DNA from: Litoditis marina | Taxonomy: Eukaryota > Nematoda > Chromadorea > Rhabditida > Rhabditidae | DNA: 64,000 nt | Reading direction: 5' to 3' | Assembly (NCBI GenBank): GCA_964036275.1 | Contig: OZ038436.1 | Location: forward strand, 14,411,904 to 14,475,903 | Shown here: piece after piece, positions 24,031-37,027 of the stretch | How positions within the stretch are numbered: the stretch's first letter is position 1 | How the letters are laid out: each line of letters starts with the position of its first letter | Notes under the pieces: model-generated | Databases searched by the model: none | Seen by the model: the letters and a program-made list of their open reading frames with translations, nothing else | What the model was told of the DNA's origin: nothing | Position numbers and translations under genes: made by a program

Positions 24031-27000
24031 TTACCTAAATATATGTCGAGTCCCCGTTCCTTTCTGTTTGTAGAACAGGAGATAGGCGTCGTCACTTTGA
24101 GCTGACGTCGAACTTTGTTTACTCACAATTGAGTCGTCGAACGTTCGCCAATCTGAAATGTAGAATCGATAAAATGAGAATCAAATAATTCAATTGTAGT
24201 TTGGTCAAATGCCATATGAGTGATCATCTGAATGCTCACCGAAGCTCTTCAAACCTTCACGGACTTCTTGAGTTCACCGAGGGAGAAAGAGAAAAAGAGA
24301 GGAAAAGATAGAGAGGGGGGGGGGTGGAGAGAAGAGAAAGACAGCGTGTGGTTTTCTGATTACAGGTTATGATTAAATAAGTTTCAACTGACCGACTTCC
24401 GTGTGCGCGGGGTCGAAGCCGGGCAGTTTGCCCATGCTGATGTAGTGACCGAAGTAACTACTGCCAGAATGACACACCACTCCCGTCAGATCGTACTCCT
24501 GCAGACGAATGGAAATTCAGGAAATGTCGTGATAGTATAGTAACGTAATTTCGTTACACCAAAAAGTATCTCTCTTTTCGCATTGTGCGGAATCGTGACA
24601 TAAATAGCCAAGTTATATACTTTGTTTCACCAATCGATGTCCTTCTACATTAATCCTCAATTATTCAGGAGGCTTATTCTGATGAATAATTCATCATCTT
24701 TGTTTCAAACTATCAGACTTTGTAGTAGTAGAGGTGCAGAAGACACTACCAGAGTTTGGATAAATTCAAAAACGCTAACATAGCAAACTTTGATCTAGAA
24801 ATTGGAGCATTTTACTGTAGAGGGTTGTAAGAGGGTGTAACAAACTATATCAAATGAACGCTACAATCCGCATACGTTGTTTCGCGATTGGACTGCGTAC
24901 ATTGTGTCATGCATCGAGATCAAACTACAACTCAAGTTCAGTAACATCCTCAATTGTTTGGTCTCGTACCGTGCATTGTTCGGGAGGCGCCGTCTCTGAT
25001 AGATAGGGAGACATGTCGAGGTTGTTCAGTGGGTAGATGACCCTTCGCTCGTCCTTGCTACGGCGATGCATCGTCTGGTAGGTGGCTGGAATGATTTAAA
25101 AAGATGTTTAGGAAATTATCCAATGGACGGTTGTAGTTTAATCACCATTGCTCACGATTTCCACTCAAACAGCGACGTGATCAAACTACGATGCGGAGTA
25201 GAGCGACAAACCCCGCATGGAATTGCTCTCGAAAGCGAGAATCCCGTGTTGTAATCATTTACTCATAATCAGTTGTTTGACGTCGGATGTCGGATGAACT
25301 GGCTAAATTATATGTATTCCCAATAAAACATGGTGCCTAACTAGAAAATTGCTCACATCTCTGAGCTCAACCGCTCAACCTTTGTCAACTCCCGTTATTA
25401 CTTTTGTTATTGTTTGTTTCTAGTTTTTCTCTATTCAGTTCGACATGTAGCCCACCTGTATAGACGAATCTTTTCAGTTGTACAATGAGGATGGGTGGGA
25501 GACGGTACAACTCGAGTTTCTTGGTGGCCTCCACGTGGTCCTTACACTGGTTGCAGTACCAAGATTCTTCGGGTTTCAATCTCTCAGTCTCCGAGAACAT
25601 GCTCTGCAAAGAACGACTCCTCAGTCTGATGTTATGTGCTGGTGGAAATTCGTTCTAACATGTGAGAACACAAAACCAATACGAACACACATTTACTTTA
25701 TTCACAATTGACCCTGGAACTGTGAAAAGTACCAAGATGACATCTTTTGTTATTCCTGTTCTCAGTCAACTGGATAAGGCTGTGAATGTTTTGCATAATT
25801 AGTATTTTCATGGCGGGCCGCACAAGCTCGTAACATTCGAAGCCCATCAACCACCCGCTACGGACAGTCCATCTACGGTAATTTCAATACTAAGCGTTGT
25901 TTAATTGTGTAGTTACATGATTAATGTAACACACGCTTGACATATGGCCGTGAGATCTCGTTCTTATGTCTTACTGACCAGCATTTGCTGAAGGGTTGGG
26001 TTTCCATGGCCGGAGCCGTTTTTGTCTCCATCCAACTTGGCGAAACGAGCACTTTTGTCTTCATCAACATCCTGGAATATCGATTACCATTGTGATGTTC
26101 TATTTTGCAACATGTTAGGAATTCATCACATTTGAGTTCAATCGGTAAAACAGCGAAATTTCTGAACCAGTCTCAAAGGAAACGGTGTCGAACTACAGTA
26201 CTACAAACACAGCAGAACAGCTGTTGTAGAGAAAATGCTCACCAAAGTCTTTTTGCTGTCCACATTGATGTATGGTTTTCCATTGCGAAGGTTGTACCAG
26301 TTGAGAGAAATGTAAGTGCCGGAGGCAATATCCAGTGGTTCACCTAAAAATTCCCGAATCGAAGAAGGTCTGGGTCGTGCTTGAACCAACCAACTCATAT
26401 TTCTATTTTCCATATTTTCTTACTGAAAATTCAGAAAGAACGTCGAACCAATTAAACCAAATACTTTTTCAGCCATTCAACCCCACCTGTCTTATCCGCT
26501 GGTATGGTTTCTCCGGTTATCTGTGCCTGATCTCTGAGGGTTCGGAGAAGGAACATTCGGTGTTCCGTTTTCTTCCGCTGCTCCGGGAGGACGGCTTGTC
26601 GCTTGGCCGACGACGCCCTTTCGGTTCTTTCGGGTCTCTCGGTTTTCTCAGTTCTCGCTGGGGAAGGCGACTTCTGAAACAATGCAGTGGGTGCCAAATT
26701 TATGAAACATCTTCCTCATGTGAGACTGGAACCTCGCCCAAAAGTATGGGAGGCCCAGATTCTATACCAACTTGGCTCATATTAACGGTGGGGACAGATC
26801 AAAAATGTGTGTTGGTACACAGCACAAAAGGAGATTTGCAGTATAGCGCCGCCTTTCTGTAAGCGACCACTATACACTCCTGCGTTCCTCATCCTAACTT
26901 GGCGTTGTGATAAAACTTCCGCATGCACAACAAAGGCGAATAGCTTTCACATAACGAAATCACGTTCCACTCCTTCTTCTGCTAGAGCAACATTTAAACA

Positions 27001-30000
27001 CATATTGTAACACTTTCGACACAAAACGACTCAGTTTGAAGCGTGATGTTAACAACACAGCCAATCACACGATTCAACATACTTTGAGAATACTATACAG
27101 AGTCGGCGGAGCTCCTGATGTCGTCTGCAGTAAATTCATTCAATTCAAGTCCGCTTTATGCTCAGACAGGGCATTAAAAAAGTTGTAACCTTTATTTATT
27201 GTCATTTAACCCTATTCGTTTACTTCCTTTATTGAACAACTAAAATATTCAAAAGGGTCAGAGGTAATTTTAGTGACAATTCAAAAACAGTTTTACAAAA
27301 CTACAATAAGAGAAAATGTGTAGTCTCACACGTTTCCCGTAACATGTACTTGCTTTTGATCGTTACAAACATACTGACAAAACCAGTCTTTTCAGTGAAT
27401 TTAGTTTTCTTACCTTCAGTTCTTTAGTAGACGATTCAGAGCCACTTCTGGTCATCGGGTCACTATCTGTTCCTCCACTCTGTGGCATTTGGAAAATATC
27501 TACCGAGTTCCTAGACAACAAAGACAAATGTAGAAATGGAACATATAATATATGAAATGTATGAAGTAAAAAAGGGTAAAAAGTATAAAAAGTGTAAAAA
27601 TTAGGAAAAGTGTATAAAAAACAACGAACTTAGTCACATGAAATAGAATAAAGTAGATGTGTTTTGTGAGCAAAAGGATCAATCAGACAGACATTTCCGG
27701 AACATTTTATGACATGAAGATCAACACTTAATGCTTAACCCTGTTATTGTTCCCTTTAACTTGGATGTTTTAAGAAGACATAGCTGACTGGTTGTAAAAA
27801 TGCTACTGCACGTCTGGGATTGAACGTCTCGATTTCTGTTGTATTCAAGAACTGTGAGATGTCTAACCTTCACATGGGCTTGGCAATTCCTATAAGAGGT
27901 TGATGGGTCAAATGATAGATCAATAGATCCGGCACTTTCCTGTCTTTGTGTGGGAATTAAAGACTATACCTGCACTTCGGTTCGACGATCCTCATGAGAT
28001 GCTGGTAGGTAAGTTGACTTTTCGGTAGAGATACCATGAATGGTTGTCCCACCGCTTCAGCCGAACTACGACGGCGACATTCCTCCCGGTGACCACCCGT
28101 GTTCCAATGAGCCAATTGACAGTCCCTGAAGCGAAACGCTATCTTTCAATGAATTTTAGTGAGTTTTTTAATTATTTTTTTTCGTTATGAGCCTATAGCC
28201 TATTTCTTAACAACGTCATAGTGTTCCGTGAGGAGTGATCAAGTTTTGTGTTGTAGTTTGATCATGACGGGCGCCCTATTTCACAAATTTCCATCAAAAA
28301 GCAACGGAACCAAACTACACAAACAACGTAACCGGACCCCTCCGATAGGAAAACAACGAGGAAAAAGTAGGAGGAAAAATATATTTTTGTTCACCAGAAT
28401 CAATGTGAATTTATTAACTATGAACGAACTTGTTGCAGTAGTATGCGTTATAGCATGCCTCGCAGGCCTTCAGATGAGCGTTACTGTTTCCGCAGTCACT
28501 GCAGGAGTAGCGGAGGGCGGACGCGTAGAGCTGGCGCTGAATCACGTACAACTCTACCACCGGCTCATTGCAGTCGGACGAGTCCTGAATTTGGAACCTG
28601 AAACAAATATTAATAATATACCATTATAATAATAATAATGATAATAGTAATGAAAATGTAGATGTGTTGCGCATAGTTTTTTTATTTATAACAAAATAAA
28701 TGCTGTTATAGGAATTCATTTATAATTGAGCATAATCTTCTCTGTCAGTTTCTACTATTTGAAAGGAATGAAAAATGAACAATTATAGAGTTCTCCGGAC
28801 GTCAAATTTTTTCAATGATTTTCTTTTCTCAATGACTCTATTTTCTATAATCAATGGCTCGAGGCTCGGTATGGGAAAATGTAGGAACATTAACCTTCTT
28901 GCAAGACAGATAAGACAAAACTTACGCATATAGCACATCTCCGCTACAGATGTCGGAGGTTTTATCACTGCTTTGGAACACCCGTTGCACTCGGTGGCTG
29001 AAGATCTCCAATAGCCGCAACTGCAAACAATTAGTGATTGTTTCATATTTTTTCAAAAAGCTACTTAACATAGTTGTCCCGTTTTCTAGATATACATCTT
29101 GGTTTATGAATTCATTCCCTTGATAGAATACACAACAAATATATACATAGTTCTTCTATTACCCTTGCCAAGCTGGAAATAGACCGAAGTATAAGTAAAA
29201 TTCGCTAGATATCAAAATGAGTTTACTGAATTACGGCTGCTCTTCACGTTGTGCTCTTCACGTTTCACTCGTTCATATTTCAACCATTAGTATTTTTATC
29301 GTTCGGGAAACTCACATTTTTAGCATTGACTCTGACCATGTCTGATAGAGACGTGAGCATGTCGTGCACTGTTCCTTCGGGGTTATATTGCAAGCTGATC
29401 TGGAAATCAGAATGAATAATAAAAATTGAACAAAGTAATAATGTATAAGGCAGATGATAACAATATGATATAGACTACAGTGCGACAAATTTTCAGTTGT
29501 AGTTTTCAGTTGTATCTTCGAATTAGGCCGAAACACGTATAAAACTACAAACAAAGTAACACCGAACAAAGCAACGGTTTCGAAATGTCTTCTCCAAATT
29601 ACGTAAATTGTGGTAGCAAAAACAATACCTTGATTGGCTTGAGCTGAGGATCCTGTGGCCAAAAGTATACTGTAGTCGTCTTTTTGGCTTTTGGGAACGG
29701 CACAGGAAGGTACACGAACGGATCGAACGTTATTGAGACCTGAAAAGTGTTTCGTCAGAATCACTGTTGGTTTATGGTCAAAAACTGAAAAGTTTTGTAT
29801 AGTTTATTCGAAATTTGATTTCTCTCTCAGAAAAAGAGTTTTTCACATAAGGTAGGTCAAAACTGAGTATTTCACTTTGAACTAAGTGGAGAACTGACCT
29901 TATCACAGTTGGGACATTGCAGTCGAGACTTCAACTGTCCATGGTACAAATCAACGAAAATGGAGTCATTTCGAAGAGTGTGGTTACGCCAGGCCTCCGA

Positions 30001-33000
30001 TGCAACCTGTAACGGATCGCTGTATTGGTACTCAGAACAGAAAAAAAAAGAAAAAAATGTATAGAAAAAAAATTAACAGAAAAAATTGTACAGAAAAAAT
30101 TGTGAAATTCATTGATTTTTGTATGGTTCAATGTCCACTCACTATTTTTTGTTTGAGAGTTTTTCTTTTTAGGGGTTGGGGGTTTGAGGGTTGAGGGTAG
30201 TGATTACTTTTCTGAGAACCACTTTGGCATGTGACCTACCTCTGTATCAGGTGTTCTCATCTCTTTCAACATACAATTTGACCTACCTCGATATCCGGTC
30301 TACCATCCCCCTCAACTGGATAGGTGATGGGCTTCGTCTTCACGCGGTTCACGTCTTCGTGGAGGCCATCTAACAGGAAGGAGAGGAACTCGTGCGCATC
30401 ATGCTGCGCGAAGTTGGCGAATTGGGAAGCCTTTTCGGCAACCAGCTCCTGGAAAAGTGAATGATTTCATTCAAGGAATTCATGTGTATAGGAAGTGACC
30501 GGGCTTCCGTTGTAGTTTGAACTCAATACACGAGTCCATTCATGAATTTTGAACGAAAACCACTGATATAACACTGGAAACACAGCGGGATCAGTATAGC
30601 TTGTCTGTTTTTCAAATAGTTTGACCTTTTTTGATTACGAACTTGGAGTAACATTTGATAAAATGAACTCTGGTTTGAAAATTTCACTTGTGAAAACAAG
30701 CTTGCATACTTCCAAAAAACAATAACTCTTTTTTTAATACAAATTTCCCTGTACTCACCTTAATTTTCACCGGTTCTATTGCTCGGTGCTGGCTACTCCA
30801 CATCAACCGCATGAACTCGGCAAAATCATCAGCTAACCTACCCTGAAATGGCTCATTGGACTAATTGCTTGTTTGCAGAAGAAATTTGACGATTTCGATG
30901 TAACTTTCTGTATGTACACCAATAGAGTAAAGAATCGGAAATTTCTACTGTGGTTGTCATGTTAGACCACAACTCGATACCTACCTTTCTTTTTGTATGG
31001 TAATTATTCTCTCTCTTTTTCTCGCTCTCTCTCTCTCTCTAGCCTGTCTTCAAGTTCAACCTCTTCGAAACTCCATGTTCACTTTCTGAAAACTTCTGGA
31101 GCGTACCCTGAATCCCAATGGATTGCTGGGATTCACGTCGAGCTTGTAGTGTTTTTGCAGAAAGTACGTCTTCAGTTCGATATTGTTAACGAGCATTTGT
31201 AGGGTGGCGTTCATGAAACACGTGTTTCCGATATTCCGGAGACCCGTGAAACCGGAAGGGACGGATGGCGCCGCCCACTCACTGCGGTCGGAACGATCCT
31301 CCAACGGTTGCACCTGAACGTTGAGTGAATAAATGATTGAATATAGTTTTGTTATTCATAGATAATGTATAACATGCCTAATTTTTCGGTGTTTTACGAT
31401 GTTCCAACCAACGGTTGCACCTGAACCTTCAATAGATGATACAAGAAATCATTCAGCTGTATTTGTAGTTTGATTCCGTTGCTTGTCGATTAACGTTTGA
31501 GTGATAATCGAATGTATCGAGTTCAAAGTACAGTCGGTTTGTGTGGCCGGTTCGTTCACCACACTTAACTTATGAGTTTGATAGCGCTGTGAATAGTAAA
31601 AATAGCTCTCATAAAACACATTTCTTAGAATAGTGTTTAATTTAGATGTGTTTGAGCAGCCACTCAAGTTCTAACCGTAGCTGTCGGTTTGTATGACGGT
31701 GTATATCTCGGTGGTTCAGACGGGGGCGGAAGTGATACTTCGGTTCGGCCGACGACCGACCGCGCAAATGACGCATAACCCTGAGAAGGAGCGGATCCTG
31801 TCGAGCCTGAATTGTTAGTTGTTATTCCAAACTCGTTTCGGATGCACATAATAAACCAAAATGTTGGCCTTAGTGAAAAAATAAACGTTTTTCCCTTTAA
31901 TCCCTTTGTATTGCCTTATAAGAGTAAATTCACCCGTATACATAGCACTCAAATCTATTCACCAACGTGTGTTTCTACTTTCTCATATCAAAAACAACTA
32001 GATGGGGGTAGATTTATTATAACTCGAAACAACACAAGGTGAAAACATGATGAAAGTTTGTTGTTGGTCAGTGGTCGGTCCTAGAGCGGGGCAAGAAAAC
32101 AAGCATGCAAAAAAACTAAAAACAAGTGTAAGGCAAGAGTGCTGGTCAACAAAATAATCAACAATTATCAACGAAAATTATGGAGCATTTGAAATTATAT
32201 TAGTACTAAACGTAATAGGCACATGAAAGTAGTTAAAGAAGGACGATTATGTGGACCAATCCCAACGCTTCAGTCCTCTAAACTGCATTACATTTTTCAA
32301 TTGTAGTTTAAAGGACCGATGACACGGGATTGGTGAACATAATCGTCCTACTTTAAAACCAATGACGATTGTGCACTTTTCCGTTGCATGTTCTCAAACT
32401 GTTTAACACGTTTCACGAGACATTTCACTAGCAGTTTATGCCGTTAGAGCTACATTTCTTCTCTAATTGGGTAATCACAACAAGTGAGTGGTATCAGTTC
32501 ACAGTTATTCACATGTCGCGAGAAGGGGTGAGGCGTGAGAGTGAGGTACTCATAGGGAGGCATCTGCTCACCTAACTTCTTCCGGAAGTCCCGGATGGGT
32601 GGTTCCGATGGGAGCTCCTGCTCACGGAGCTTCTCCCGCTCCAACCAGTCACTATAGTTGCGGTCCTTCTCGTCTCTATCTGCTCGGTCCTTGGCTTGCG
32701 CGTTTAGATGGGCCACGTTTATTGACCTGAAATCAGAAATCGGGAATGTGGAATATATTGAAAAAATTGTTTTCTGGCGGCTCTCCAAAAGTCGTTTTAA
32801 AAATGACGTTAAAAACGCATTAGAAACGTTTGAAATTGTGTTCTTATCGGGTTTTTGTGATTAATGATTTTGAAGTACAAAATCACTTTGATCTACTGGT
32901 TGTCAAACATCAAGTGGTTTACCACTTTTTCTAAAAACAAATTTGGATCAAGTGACAGCCTGTATCAAGTAGTACAGTGCCGAAATAATTGCCGTAAAAA

Positions 33001-34920
33001 ATATTAGTAGTAGAAGTATCATTATTATTATTATTATTGACAGAACGGAGATAAATTCAAGCCGAACCTGTAGCTAGATATGGCTGACGAAGATCTACTT
33101 CTTGTTGAGATAGGCGCTGATGGCTGTACTGGAGCGGGCGCGGCATGGGACGCAGTGGTCGCCGAAGAATACGAGGTTCTGCTGGGAGTGTAACCACTTA
33201 GGCTTCCGCTGCCAGCACCACTCCGGGTATTGGCCGGACTGAAATCGAGATGAAAGTTTTGTTCGTTTCAAGAAGTTAGAACAAAAAAAAATTCATTATG
33301 AAACCTTCGAAAATAATGTCTTTTTCTAATTAAAGTTCTTCATTTGATTTTCGATCCAGATGTTACAACTTTCGAAGTAAAGTAAAAACTGTTCAATATG
33401 CACAATCGAATGTTTACTGCTGCCAATAATTTTCATCTTCTTCACTATTAGGTTTCTGATATATGGTTCGTCCTTGTCAAAACACACCTATACGGTTCGT
33501 CCGTGCATATTTTGCTCTACCGTACCGTGTTTGTAGTTTGATCCCGTCGTTCTTCACTTGGAATTCGTGAATTGTGACTTGATTCGAGATCAAACTACAA
33601 CTCAGCGATGATCATCGACTATATAGTCTTTTTCATTCCTACTGAGACTCTTACAGTAGGATTTCGAAACTTCCAAGCTGTTTTCCTCACTTACTTGTGA
33701 TCGAAAAGGTTAAGGATTTTCGCACCTCATTCTCGTACTCAAGGACAGGAAATAAACGAGAGGATTTTCGATGAACTGAATTTTCAGCTTCACAACACCC
33801 TTCGAAAATTTTGTAAGGTTACTGTAGGAGTCTCAGTAGGAATGGTGTGAACTATACCTCTGGTATGGCTGCCTGGCATACGACGAAGAGGTGGACCTCG
33901 TCAAACTACTTCCGCTATTTGTAGATGAATAGCTGGACCTCGGCAGCGTTGAGGCTACAAATAAACCCTTCGTGAACGGTGGTTTTGTTTATGATTGTTC
34001 AATATAACTAAATATATTTTGTATAGTGTATTATATTCACATAATTGTATTTTATATAGTGTGAAACTCTCTATGAAGTTTAGTTGTTCAATAAAATCTA
34101 TTTTGCTCACAAAATTGCTTTGTAGCGAAGTACAGGAAGTGTTTACCATATTAAATGTTCGAGAAACTTCCAGCGGGCACGATTATACAGAACTTTAAAC
34201 TCCTCTATAAGTTGAGTTTAATTGCAACATGTAACATGACTACAACTCTACACCATGATCAATTCAATATCTCGGAGATCAACGTTGTATAATTTTCAAG
34301 AGTACAAACACACAATAACACATGTTCATATACTAGAAATAATAATTGAGGTAACAAGAGTTACGAAATAACTAAAAGTGTACTTACTATGAAATAACTA
34401 CCATGGTTCACCGAAATAACTGAAAGTAACTCACTACTGTAAGACGATTCGGTATGCGTGTCCCGGGAAGCTCTCACAGACGGCGTATAAGAGGAGGCCG
34501 AGTAACGGTATGAACTCAAACTGGAAGCCAAATAGTTTTTATACTGTTAGTCGATCACACAGTCACGTGAAACACGTTAAACACAGCAGAACTCAGAAAC
34601 GTGTAATGACAAAGTGCTACATTCCTCATTAGAATGCTAACTTCACGTGACTATTTAGATTACTTCTAGTGTAGATAGATAATATAAATGGAAGTCTTCG
34701 TGTTCTCGTTGTTTTTCAATTTACATAAAGTAGCACGAATGTTCTATACTTTTGTAATCAGTTTCATATCTTTGAAATATCATGGATGAGGAAAAACTCT
34801 TTTCTGATTTTTGACACAAACATCTACTCACCTAGGTCCGTAACATCTAGGAACTGAATAGTTGCTAGATCTAATATTTGTGGCTGAACTACTGAGACGA
34901 CCCGTTTCTTGTTTACGCAT
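24031..34920 (-). CDS. ubiquitin-specific protease with inserted MYND finger (USP19-like)
   Basis: A cysteine deubiquitinase of peptidase family C19. Exons from the 5' end: 34920-34832, 34520-34435, 33954-33858, 33238-33068, 32726-32572, 31806-31676, 31313-31107, 30842-30759, 30448-30287, 30006-29899, 29739-29629, 29399-29316, 29020-28926, 28597-28430, 28125-27970, 27510-27414, 26673-26487, 26343-26243, 26071-25979, 25603-25456, 25085-24970, 24498-24393, 24266-24240, 24152-24031 (966 aa, frame kept). The first 240 residues are Ser/Thr-rich. The Cys box is [12 protein letters not shown] (Cys near 275), followed by [14 protein letters not shown], a MYND-type zinc finger (CSDCG...CEAC...YYC...CQLAHW...C, about 560-600), [14 protein letters not shown], the His box [11 protein letters not shown] (His near 900) and [14 protein letters not shown] at the C end. 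A MYND finger inside the USP fold is typical of USP19. Vertebrate USP19's CS domains and C-terminal membrane anchor are not seen. The ATG follows a TTTCAG acceptor directly. The 27-nt exon is the weakest call. Confidence 0.92.
24616..24849. mobile_element. family E MITE-like element, copy 1, in a USP intron
   Basis: About 234 bp with ends TATACTTTGTTTCACC and, inverted, TATAGTTTGTTACACC. Internal blocks GGTGCAGAAGACACTACC and AACTTTGATCTAGAAATT recur in the copy at 49038-49275. Confidence 0.8.
25130..25215. repeat. family B element, copy in a USP intron
   Basis: GGTTGTAGTTTAATCACC ... GTGATCAAACTACGATGC. Other USP-intron copies lie near 24890, 28250, 29505, 30510, 31455 and 33525. Confidence 0.75.
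26684..26872 (-). mobile_element. family D element, copy 4, in a USP intron
   Basis: Shell GGGTGCCAAATTTATGAAAC ... CTTTCTGTAAGCGACCACTA, with a decayed tRNA-like core on the minus strand. On the coding (minus) strand its end lies 10 nt before the acceptor of the exon at 26673. Confidence 0.75.
28250..28325. repeat. family B element, copy in a USP intron
   Basis: TTGTAGTTTGATCATGACGG ... AACGGAACCAAACTACAC; the arms are slightly diverged. Confidence 0.7.
33525..33602. repeat. family B element, copy in USP intron 3
   Basis: GTGTTTGTAGTTTGATCCCG ... GAGATCAAACTACAACTC; a close match to the family consensus. Confidence 0.82.
33622..33856. mobile_element. family H MITE-like element in USP intron 3
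   Basis: About 235 bp with ends TATAGTCTTTTTCATTCCTA and, inverted, TATAGTTCACACCATTCCTA, each followed by CTGAGACTC(C/T). Its inner border forms the intron's donor: on the minus strand the exon ends AG and the intron reads GTATAGTTCACACC. Confidence 0.82.
34540..34670. repeat. family A MITE-like element, copy 5, in USP intron 1
   Basis: Begins TATACTGTTAGTCGATCACA and ends ATTACTTCTAGTGTA. On the coding strand it stops 19 nt before the acceptor of the exon at 34520. Confidence 0.85.
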
Positions 34921-36048
34921 CTGAAATGGTCGATTTCGCATGATGTTGATGTAGAAAAATGAAGAGAAAGACAAACTTTAAAATTGAATAGTTCGTCATG
35001 ACTTGAGATGAACAAGAGAGAGTACAAGTGATAGACGAAAAATCGCTGGAATGAATTTTTCTACAAAATTTACAACAAAATTTACAACAAACATCTAGTT
35101 GATACAAAATGAGGCTGAAGAGGATTACAGAGGTAACCACCACACTTCAATAAAAAAATGTGAGCATTTTTATACATAGTGTTTATTAGGTGAAATTTTC
35201 AATAAGCAGTGTAAAATTGAGATAACCATTATCATAGGCTGAAATAAAGACATATCATTTATTCAATAAAAGTCATACTGTAATTTTTTTCAAAGAAATG
35301 AAGAAAAAGCGGTATGGCTATGCCTCTAGTAATATCCAGCCCCCTATAAAAACTGAGTCAGGCTGCTCGGAGAAAAGAAAATCGGATTAGCTTTCATCCG
35401 TTGTTATTAACAATCCGTCCACGATAGTACGAGTCTAATCGTTTCGTCACATCCATGTTACAATTAATTGAAATAGATTAGGGTTTCAGAAAAACTTTCT
35501 CAGAAATTATTCATACATTAAACTACAATCGATATAGTTCAAAGTTGGGGTTTGCGTCAGCTCCTGTCAGAGACATGGAAAAAAATGGTTTGTCTCATGA
35601 TAATGATCGTTCTTCAGGATGCTTTCATTTTTTGTAGTTCTCAAGATGAAGTTCCAGAAAAACTGAAGTATGGGTCAACACATTCATTGAAATGTCAGGA
35701 ATCTTTGCTCGTTCTAAATAACCATTATTGTTCTACCTTATTAGTGTCTCTGTGGTTAAATTCTTCTAAAATTGCCAATGAAATTCACAGCTGCGATAGA
35801 TATGCTCTAAAACTGGATCACAACTTCACATTCTAGCTGAATCGAAACGCCACTCATACAGGCATATTTCTTAGAGATTACTTCTATATTGGGTGAATGA
35901 ATCGCCAAATTTCAAAATAGCAATAAAAAATTAGGCACTCCATTATTGCACGTCTGCCATATTCAATTTAAGACTAGTACAGTAAACGAGATGAAGCGGG
36001 AGATTTGGGAGTGATTATTAGGAGTGACCATTTTTTCGTTGTAGTCTG

Positions 36049-36150
36049 ATCTTCATCCACGTCATAGACAGATACGGGATCAAACTACAAACACAGCAAT
36101 AAAGGGCAACATACACTGAAAATATCTACTTTGGTAAGAGCGAACCCTAT
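36049..36150. repeat. family B element
   Basis: TTGTAGTCTGATCTTCATCC ... GGGATCAAACTACAAACACA, followed by the family tail GGGCAACATACACTG. Confidence 0.8.
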
Positions 36151-37027
36151 GCAGCAAACGATATAAACCAGGAGATTCGGGAGAGATCAGTAGTTGAACT
36201 TAATCGATATCTTCAAGAGACAGGATGCGGGAATGAAGTCCGCCCAACGCCCTCTTATTGTTACACAATGAGGCAAACAGGGGGTCCGGATTGTGGCCGG
36301 ATAGAGATATGTACTACAGATCTATGGTCAATTGGGGTAGGAATAGATATATTTCCATTATAACAACTGCTCTAACTATCAAGAGTTAGAGCAGCCCGAT
36401 AAGCCTGAATTTCTCATTTTAAAAAGCATGAAAACTTTTTATCAAAGATAAAAAACTTTTGACTTGAAGGACTGTCAAAAAAATACTGGCCGATTGGTCT
36501 CTAATATCTATTTAGCACATTCATGTACTCGACACATAGAACATGCATGAACTATTGTATTACTTGGTGTTCTCTGAACTTCTTGCTTTATATCCTTTTC
36601 GAACGAGGAAGGGCCAAGGTTCAGAGCGCAAAGAACCATTGATAGGATAAACGTGAAGTTGAGGTTGAGTTTAATAGATAAGAACACGAATTAAATATAA
36701 AAATATATAGTAATAGTAAGAATATATTACATTTGATTATGTACTAGATCTATGGTCAATTAGGGCTCAACAACTTGAACTATACGTACAAGAAGTACTT
36801 TTAGTACTTCTTCTACTAGAAGTATAGTAAGTATCGTTGGTATTTCTTGTGATATTACTGTAATTAGAATAAAGTTTTAGTGTTTTGACTTTGAAAACAG
36901 AAAAATGCGAGAGCGAACACAAATGGTCTCAGGTTTCCCAGTTGATAGATTGGGGTTTTCTATTACCAGCCTCTGGCGAAAGTTTCCCGGCTGGCGAGAA
37001 TATGCTTCGCCAGCAATTGCGAAGAAG

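Noticed and set aside
28783..29046. a zinc-binding peptide ([14 protein letters not shown]) in the USP gene
   Set aside because: This is the wrong frame; the spliced frame of the same exon reads [15 protein letters not shown], and the true MYND cysteines are at 28430-28125.
36180..36360. an open frame of about 60 codons after a family B copy
   Set aside because: No family resemblance and no splice-linked neighbour; length is within chance.
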